From positions 1 through 64,000 of the forward strand of contig CALJAM010000024.1 of NCBI GenBank assembly GCA_938027685.1: a stretch of 64,000 nucleotides of DNA, in the 5' to 3' direction. The position numbers and the translations under genes are program-made. The stretch is from an uncultured Bryobacteraceae bacterium. GTDB lineage: Bacteria; Acidobacteriota; Terriglobia; Bryobacterales; Bryobacteraceae. Under the pieces are notes generated by a model, which saw nothing but the letters and a program-made list of their open reading frames with translations, searched no databases and was not told the origin of the DNA. Positions within the stretch are counted from its first letter, which is position 1. Each line of letters begins with the position of its first letter. Below are positions 58,401 to 64,000 of this stretch, one piece after another.

Positions 58401-59918
58401 TCAGCCGGTTGCCAGGCCGGCGAGGACCTCTCCGCTCTTTTGCTCCAGCTCCGCGTGCAGACTGTTGCCGTGGGCGTCCATGGTCACGATGGCCAGAAAG
58501 TCCTTCACCCTGAGGTGCCACATCGCCTCGGGGATCCCGAACTCCATGAGGTGGACGCCCAGCACCTTTTCCACCGCCCGGGCGTAGAACTGCGCCGCGC
58601 CGCCGATCGCGTGGAGGTACACAGCGCCGAACTCTTTCATCGCCGCGGCCGTGGCCGCACCCATGCCGCCTTTGCCGATGACGCCCCGCACGCCGTAGCG
58701 GCGGATGATTTCGCCCTGGTAGGGCTCCTCGCGACTGCTGGTGGTGGGACCCGCAGCCTTGGTGATCCACTCTTCGCCCTGCTTGAGCATCACCGGGCCG
58801 CAGTGGTAGATGACGGCCCCGTTCAAATTCACGGGCGGCGCGTTCTTCATAAGGTAGGCGTGCACGGCATCGCGGCCGGTGTAAATCTCGCCGTTGATCA
58901 GCACCACGTCGCCGACCTTGAGCGCCCGTACGGCCTCTTCGGTAAGCGGCGTACGGAGGATGATCTCACGACCGGTGAGCGGGAAGCCGGTCTCTTTCGC
59001 CATGCGCTCGACGGGTCGTTCGGGATCGCGGTACAGCCAGCCTAGGATGGCGCCGCTCGAGGGATCCAGCCGCACGCCCAGCCGCCGGAACGCCCAGCAC
59101 TCGTAGGCGACCGAAACGAAAAAGCTGGCGGGAAGGCGATTGGCGGCCGTGATCTTGCAGCCGATCAGCGTGCCTCGACCGCCGAAGCCCATCGGCCCGA
59201 TGCCCAGCCTGTTGGCCTCATCCACGATGCGCGTTTCGAGGGCCGCCAACTGCTCGTCGGGATTGACGTCATCCAGCGGCCGGAAAAGCTGGTACTTGGC
59301 CAGCGTATAGCCGTGCGCCCTGTCGCTGCCGATGCAAACGCCCACCACCCCGGGTCCGCAACCGTAACCCTGGGCTTTCCAAATTGCGTGCAGGATGCAT
59401 TTCCGCACCCCCTCCAGATCGCGGTCTGCACGGCCCAGGTGATCCAGCTCGCAGGGCAGCGAGTACTGCGCGTTCATGTTCTCGCAGCCGCCGCCCTTGA
59501 GGATGAGCCGCACTTCGATTTCGTCCTTTTCCCACTGCTCGAAGTGAAAGATGGGCGTCTCCACACCCAGGTTGTTGCCGGTATTCTTGCCGGTGACGGA
59601 GTCCACCGAGTTGGGCCGGAGTTTGCCGCGGCGGGTGGCTTCGGCGACGGCCTCTCGCGCTGCGCGCGCGATCTCGAGCTGGTTGACGCCCACGGGTGTA
59701 TGGATCAGGAACGTGGGCATGCCCGTGTCCTGGCAGATGGGGCCTTCGTCTTCGTAGGCCATGTCGACGTTGCCGGCAATGATCGTGAAGGCCTGGGCCG
59801 CTTTGGTGTCCGGTTCCTCGCGCTCGAGCATTGCCCCCATCGCCGCGCGTACGTCAGGCGGAAGGTTGACGGAAGTTTGCGTTATGAGTTCCAGCAGGCT
59901 GTCGAAGAGGAATTGCAT
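58401..59918 (-). CDS. Fumarate hydratase, class I (fused alpha and beta parts)
   Basis: A 505-aa iron-sulfur fumarase interconverting fumarate and malate in the citric acid cycle. The alpha part (about 1-285) shows 'GPICQDTGMPTFLI' with the first cluster Cys, 'GGGCENMNAQYSLPC' and 'GCGPGVVGVCIGSDRAHGY'. The beta part (about 320-505) shows 'GDVVLINGEIYTGRDAVHAY', 'AGPTTSSREEPYQGE' and 'GVIGKGGMG'. Length equals the single-chain FumA/FumB form rather than the split one. Two adjacent ATGs exist; the second (59918) has GGAGG at the better 6-base distance. Oxygen-sensitive in general. Confidence 0.95.
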   Translation of the reverse strand: MQFLFDSLLELITQTSVNLPPDVRAAMGAMLEREEPDTKAAQAFTIIAGNVDMAYEDEGPICQDTGMPTFLIHTPVGVNQLEIARAAREAVAEATRRGKLRPNSVDSVTGKNTGNNLGVETPIFHFEQWEKDEIEVRLILKGGGCENMNAQYSLPCELDHLGRADRDLEGVRKCILHAIWKAQGYGCGPGVVGVCIGSDRAHGYTLAKYQLFRPLDDVNPDEQLAALETRIVDEANRLGIGPMGFGGRGTLIGCKITAANRLPASFFVSVAYECWAFRRLGVRLDPSSGAILGWLYRDPERPVERMAKETGFPLTGREIILRTPLTEEAVRALKVGDVVLINGEIYTGRDAVHAYLMKNAPPVNLNGAVIYHCGPVMLKQGEEWITKAAGPTTSSREEPYQGEIIRRYGVRGVIGKGGMGAATAAAMKEFGAVYLHAIGGAAQFYARAVEKVLGVHLMEFGIPEAMWHLRVKDFLAIVTMDAHGNSLHAELEQKSGEVLAGLATG

Positions 59919-60049
59919 CATGGACCTCCGGAATCTCTCCCATGGTATCGCGGGTCCGGCGAGGAGGAGGGAAGGGTTGGGGCTCCAAAGCGTGGGCGCT
60001 GTGCGACCATCCTTTAGACGGCTGCCGCCTTTTGAGTTATAAAAGTTTC

Positions 60050-61720
60050 ATGTATACACGCGCACGTCTCACTCTCGCCGTCCTCGCGGCTGCGCTTCTG
60101 TGGCTTGCGCCCAGCGCTACCGCACAACCGTCCATCAACCCGGGCGGCGTGGTGAATGCCGCCAGCTAGGCTCCTCCCGGATTGCCGCACTCGGCGATTG
60201 CGCAGGGTTCGATCTTCGTGATTTTCGGCAAGAACCTCGGCCCGGCGCAGCTCGCTCGGGCATCGTTCCCCCTGCCCACCTCGCTGGCCGGGACCTCGGT
60301 ACGCGTGAGCGTCGGCGGCCAGAACGTAGATTGTTACATGATCTACACATCGGCGGGGCAGGTGGCCGCGATTCTACCTTCGCGAACTCCCGTGGGCGCG
60401 GGCACGATTACCGTCACTTACAACAACCAGACGAGCTCGCCGGCTCCCATCACGGTCACGCAGACGAGTTTCGGAATCTTCACGGTCAGCCAGAGCGGAC
60501 TGGGCCCGGGGGTCATAACCGACGCCAACTACCAGCCTGCCCTGATTACACGACCCGGCAGGCGAGAACAACTCATGATCCTTTGGGGCACGGGTTTGGG
60601 CCCGGTGGATTTCGACGAGCGGAATCCGGGCGCGCCGGTGGGCGACATCCGTCCCCCTGACTTCCAGGTGCTGGTGGGCGGGCGCCCTGCGCGGGTGGAC
60701 TTTGCAGGCCGATCACCGAACTGGCCGGGCCTGGACCAGGTGAACTTCGTGGTGCCAGGCAATGTGGAGGAAGGCTGCTACATCCCCGTCGTAGTGCGGG
60801 CGCGCGGGGTGGTGAGCAACTTCGTCAGCCTGCCAATTTCTTCCCGGCCGGATCGATGCTCGGACCCGATGAGTTTCTCCGAGGACGACTTCCGCTTCAT
60901 CGGAGAGGGCAAGGAGTTTCGCATGGGCAGCATAGCGCTCACGCGCATGGACGTCGCCTTGCCACCCGGCTTGCCCCTGCCTGTGACCAGCTACCGCAGC
61001 GACGATGGGACGGGCGTGTTCGAGAAGTACGATTTCCAGAAGATCATACGCTCTCGGGGCGTATCTGCGGCCGCTCCCTTTGGACAGTGCACGGTTTACT
61101 TTTTCACGGGCCAAAAGTTCGACCCGACGTTCGATCCTGCCATACCGGTGGGCCTGGATGCCGGCCCGTTCCTGACCCTCAAAGGCCCGAAGGGCACCAA
61201 GCAACTACCGCGCGAGGGGCCGGGCTACTACCAGGCGACTCTAGGCGGCGGCATGCCGGGCACGCCGGGTGCAGGCCCTGAGTACCTAGATCCGGGAGAC
61301 TACACCGTCGATAACGGCGCCGGAGGCGCCGATGTGGGGCCCTTCAGTGCGCGCTTGACGATCTCCAGCCCCGTCGTCTGGGACCGCGGGTCGGTTCCGG
61401 ACACCATCTCGCGCGGGCAGGATCTGCCCATCCGCTGGAGCGGCGGTACACCCAACGAGTGGGTGGTGATCACGGGAGTGTCAAGTCGCACAAATCCGGA
61501 CGCGGGAGCGGCGTTCATTTGCACCGAGCGTGCGATAGCGCGCAGCTTCACGGTGCCGTCATGGGTTCTCTCGGCGCTCCCGGCGAGCCAGCAGTACGGC
61601 GGCATGCTCATGGTGGGCAGCTCGCCCTTAATGGAGCGTAACAAGTTCACCGCGCGCGGCCTCGACGTGGGCTATTTCACCTATCAATCGCTCAGCGTCA
61701 AGCCGGTCACGTTCCAGTGA
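60050..61720 (+). pseudogene. Secreted TIG/TIGR03437-type protein interrupted by an in-frame amber codon
   Basis: From the ATG at 60050 a signal peptide ('LTLAVLAAALLWLAPSATAQ') leads into 'PSINPGGVVNAAS', then a TAG at 60167-60169, and the same frame continues 'APPGLPHSAIAQGSIFVIFG' to 61720. The family motif has a tyrosine at this exact place (NAASY/F-APPGL), so TAC or TAT has become TAG. The rest, about 515 aa, is intact: a TIGR03437 Ig-like domain ('LMILWGTGLGPVDFDERNPG', 'VNFVVPGNVEEGCYIPVVVR') and a C-terminal domain of unknown function. Either a fresh nonsense mutation, a sequencing error, or readthrough. Probably extracellular. Confidence 0.8.
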
Positions 61721-61876
61721 GACCGGACGGCCCCGCAGACAGGGATGCCGTCGCCCGGAACGTTTCAGAGGGTTTGCCCCGTAGATCTCCGGACCGTACA
61801 GGAGCGCCTCAACGGATCTCGCGATGACGCTTTCTTTGGAAGGCCGGCGCGCGGAGGTGAACGGCTACGAGGCGGC

Positions 61877-62767
61877 TTAGCGCCCGGCTGTGGCGACCCC
61901 CTCTGCCTCGTACAGCATTTCGCCGGCTGTTATTTCGACCGGGAGACGATTCTGAGGCGGCGGCAAGGGGCACGTAGTGTAAGGCGTGAATGCGCACGGC
62001 GGGTTGATCGCCTGATTGAAATCCAGAATGACCTTACCGTCCTGCGGGGGGTCGGCGTACAGGAAGCGCCCCGCCCGGTACGTTGACTTGCCCGCCGTGG
62101 CGTCTCTAAAGACAAAGAACAGCCTTCGCCCGGAACGCGCCGCCTGAAGACGAAAAGTCCGACCATCCAGCTCGAATTCGGCCTCGCCCGCCATGGGCAT
62201 CTCTTCCTGTGTCCCGATGATGGTTTCCAGCACGAGTTTGCGGTCGGCAGGCGCAGGCAGAAAGCGAGCCGTGATGCGCCATTTCTCGTGGACGGGAAAC
62301 CACTTCAGACCGCGGAAGTTCTTGCGGAGCGGGCTTTCGGGGTCGCGCAGGCGGACGGCATAGCGCTCGCCGCGCTTGATGACGAGCAGCTTGAGCCGTC
62401 CGATCTGCACGATGTCCGGGTTGCCGCCGGCATCCGATCGCAACTCCGCGGTCTCGACCGGCTGTCCGTTGAGGAGCGCGCGGACGCCGGAAGCGGCTGT
62501 GAAGACCGCCCGGTCGCCAGTCAGTCGGATGAGACCCGCGTTTGGTGGCGCAGCGTCCGCCGGCAGCAGCACGCGGCTGCCGGGCGCCGATCCTACAGGG
62601 TTTTCACCCTCCTCGAGCCAGAAAAGGCCGGAGACTGAAAGCCACCCGTCTTCGGCAAGCAGGGAGGCCTCACGTTGCTTGCGCCATTGTTCGATAGAGG
62701 CAGTGTAGTCGGACGCCAGCGCCAGCACCGAGCCCAGCGAAAGCACCGCAATTGGAAAATGCAGCAT
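61877..62767 (-). CDS. DUF1684 secreted protein
   Basis: A 296-aa protein with a signal peptide (about 1-18). The DUF1684 signature is complete: 'SLLAEDGWLSVSGLFWLEEG' near the N-terminus, 'WFPVHEKWRITARF' in the middle, and 'VILDFNQAINPPCAFTPYTT' with 'CPLPPPQNRLPVEITAGE' at the end. The family has a beta-rich fold and no proven biochemical role. It stands alone on the minus strand between the TIG-type gene and the divergent PIN/TRAM gene. Confidence 0.92.
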   Translation of the reverse strand: MLHFPIAVLSLGSVLALASDYTASIEQWRKQREASLLAEDGWLSVSGLFWLEEGENPVGSAPGSRVLLPADAAPPNAGLIRLTGDRAVFTAASGVRALLNGQPVETAELRSDAGGNPDIVQIGRLKLLVIKRGERYAVRLRDPESPLRKNFRGLKWFPVHEKWRITARFLPAPADRKLVLETIIGTQEEMPMAGEAEFELDGRTFRLQAARSGRRLFFVFRDATAGKSTYRAGRFLYADPPQDGKVILDFNQAINPPCAFTPYTTCPLPPPQNRLPVEITAGEMLYEAEGVATAGR

Positions 62768-62934
62768 CTCGATCTAGTGTAGGAGATGCGGCGCCCTCAC
62801 GGCAGGCCGCGGTGCGCTTAGCTGGCTGTGGAGTATTTCGGGCCTGCGTGGTAAGTTGGGATGGAATATGGACCGCCCCATCCGGCCGGCTCAGGAACCG
62901 GGATCCGCGCGGGGGCGGCGGTCGGGTGATTCCT

Positions 62935-64000
62935 ATGGATAACCTTCTGATCATACGAATCTTGTTGGTGGTGCTGCTGGTGACGGCGGCATACTTCCTT
63001 CGGCCGTTCGGCTTGAGCGGACTGCCGGCAGCCGTGGTCGGATTGGCCCTGGGCTTGGTGATCGTCGTCTTTGAAATTCGCGTCAAGGAGATCAGCCTTA
63101 AGCGGCTGATCGGGGCGGCGGTCGGCTCGGTGCTGGGGATCCTGGGGGCCTATCTGATGTCGCTAGTTTTGGGCAGCGCCATGCAAGGGCATCCGAGCCT
63201 GTCCTTCCTGCAGGTGGCGCTGCTGCTCTGGATGACCTACGTGGGACTGGTGGTCGGCGCCAGCAAGGGAGACATGCTGAACCTGGCCGCCTTAGGCGGC
63301 ATCTTCGGCGGCGAGAAAGCGACCAAGCAGTCCTTCAAGATTCTCGACACCAGCGTGATCATCGATGGCCGCATCGCCGACGTGGCCGAGACGGGCTTCC
63401 TGGACGGCACGCTGGTGATCCCCCAGTTCGTCTTGCGCGAGTTGCAACTGGTGGCCGACTCACCCGACGCCCTCAAGCGCAACCGCGGCCGGCGCGGTCT
63501 CGATATCCTTCAGCGCTTACAGAAAATGTCGCACCTCAATGTCCAGATTCTCGAGGATGACTTTCCGCATGTGCGCGATGTGGACATGAAACTGATCGAG
63601 TTGGCCAAGGAGTACGATTGCAAAATCGTGACCAACGATTTCAACCTCAACAAAATGGCTCAAGTACACGGCGTCGAGGTGCTCAACATCAACGAGCTGG
63701 CCAACGCACTCAAACCGGTCGTGCTCCCGGGAGAGTCCATGCGCGTGTTCATCCTGAAGGAGGGCAAGGAACACAACCAGGGTGTGGCTTATCTGGACGA
63801 CGGCACGATGGTGGTGGTGGACAACGCCAGGCGGATGATCTCCAAGACCATCGACATCACCGTCACCAGCGTCTTGCAGACCACCGCGGGCAAGATGATT
63901 TTCGGCAAGTTTGACGAACGGGTCCACGCAGTTTACGACAAGACCGGCCAGCCCGAACGGACTCCCCCACGCGAGAACAGCGCGTCTGCCGCAACGCTGG
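62935..64000 (+). CDS. PIN/TRAM-domain membrane protein (YacL-like), cut by the window end
   Basis: The frame opens with ATG at 62935 and is still open at 64000 (355 codons). Four hydrophobic segments (about 1-105; 'ILLVVLLVTAAYFLRPFGL', 'VALLLWMTYVGLVVGASKGD') precede a PIN nuclease domain ('FKILDTSVIIDGRIADVAE', 'LIELAKEYDCKIVTNDFNLN', with conserved Asp). A TRAM-like RNA-binding domain follows ('GVAYLDDGTMVVVDNARRMI'). This is the YacL/PIN-TRAM family of membrane-anchored presumed ribonucleases. Only a few residues are likely missing at the C-terminus. Confidence 0.92.
   Translation, partial: MDNLLIIRILLVVLLVTAAYFLRPFGLSGLPAAVVGLALGLVIVVFEIRVKEISLKRLIGAAVGSVLGILGAYLMSLVLGSAMQGHPSLSFLQVALLLWMTYVGLVVGASKGDMLNLAALGGIFGGEKATKQSFKILDTSVIIDGRIADVAETGFLDGTLVIPQFVLRELQLVADSPDALKRNRGRRGLDILQRLQKMSHLNVQILEDDFPHVRDVDMKLIELAKEYDCKIVTNDFNLNKMAQVHGVEVLNINELANALKPVVLPGESMRVFILKEGKEHNQGVAYLDDGTMVVVDNARRMISKTIDITVTSVLQTTAGKMIFGKFDERVHAVYDKTGQPERTPPRENSASAATL

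Overview
The window is GC-rich and bacterial, and its gene content points to an acidobacterium of the Solibacter/Bryobacter type. The evidence is a large Oar-like TonB receptor with an N-terminal carboxypeptidase-regulatory domain, two secreted proteins of the 'GVVNAAS'/TIG type, a FecR/DUF6600 protein, and CHASE2 and dynamin-like proteins next to ordinary housekeeping genes. This is inference from family content; no rRNA or tRNA gene is present to settle it. No CRISPR array, tRNA or prophage was seen.

Layout. 0-2 kb: a complete DDE insertion sequence with short inverted ends, then about 0.5 kb without a gene. 2-9.4 kb (minus strand): a secreted metzincin and its small partner, then a YfhO-like membrane protein translationally coupled to an Nramp-universal stress protein fusion. 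9.5-15.4 kb (plus): a FecR/DUF6600 envelope protein with 165-bp internal repeats, closed by a strong terminator, then the three-gene proton-translocating transhydrogenase operon. 15.4-20.8 kb (minus): a DUF465 protein and an operon of a secreted TPR protein, an MFS transporter and a glycosyltransferase-RimI-like acetyltransferase fusion. 20.8-27.4 kb (plus): an O-methyltransferase, LolD overlapping ClpC by 8 nt, and a large dynamin-like GTPase. 27.5-31.6 kb: an alkaline phosphatase facing an MFS transporter plus a second dynamin-like GTPase.

31.8-42 kb (plus): a tripartite RND efflux operon whose TolC and RND genes are frameshifted while the adaptor is intact, then a metallophosphoesterase, then 6-phosphogluconate dehydrogenase, a PfkB sugar kinase, a KdsC-like phosphatase and an ACT/DUF5612 protein. 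42-47.5 kb: NadA, a half-size TSUP protein and a gene-poor, decaying stretch. That stretch holds a coiled-coil membrane protein, a lysozyme-like protein, an overlooked 49-codon membrane protein, and a broken pair made of a cysteine-rich polypeptide coupled by an ATGA overlap to a frameshifted secreted beta-propeller. 47.5-53.5 kb: an NtrC-type regulator, a CHASE2 histidine kinase and a secreted Xaa-Pro aminopeptidase in one operon, divergent from thiC. 53.9-64 kb: the TonB receptor, a GH99/WbsX-like protein, class I fumarase, a secreted TIG-type protein interrupted by one amber codon, a DUF1684 protein and a PIN/TRAM protein running off the right edge.

The most interesting items are the cysteine-rich/beta-propeller pair, the overlooked 49-aa membrane protein, the clustered lesions in the efflux operon (including a C8 tract), the GT4-GNAT fusion, the two non-adjacent dynamin-like GTPases, and the gnd-kinase-phosphatase-ACT operon.
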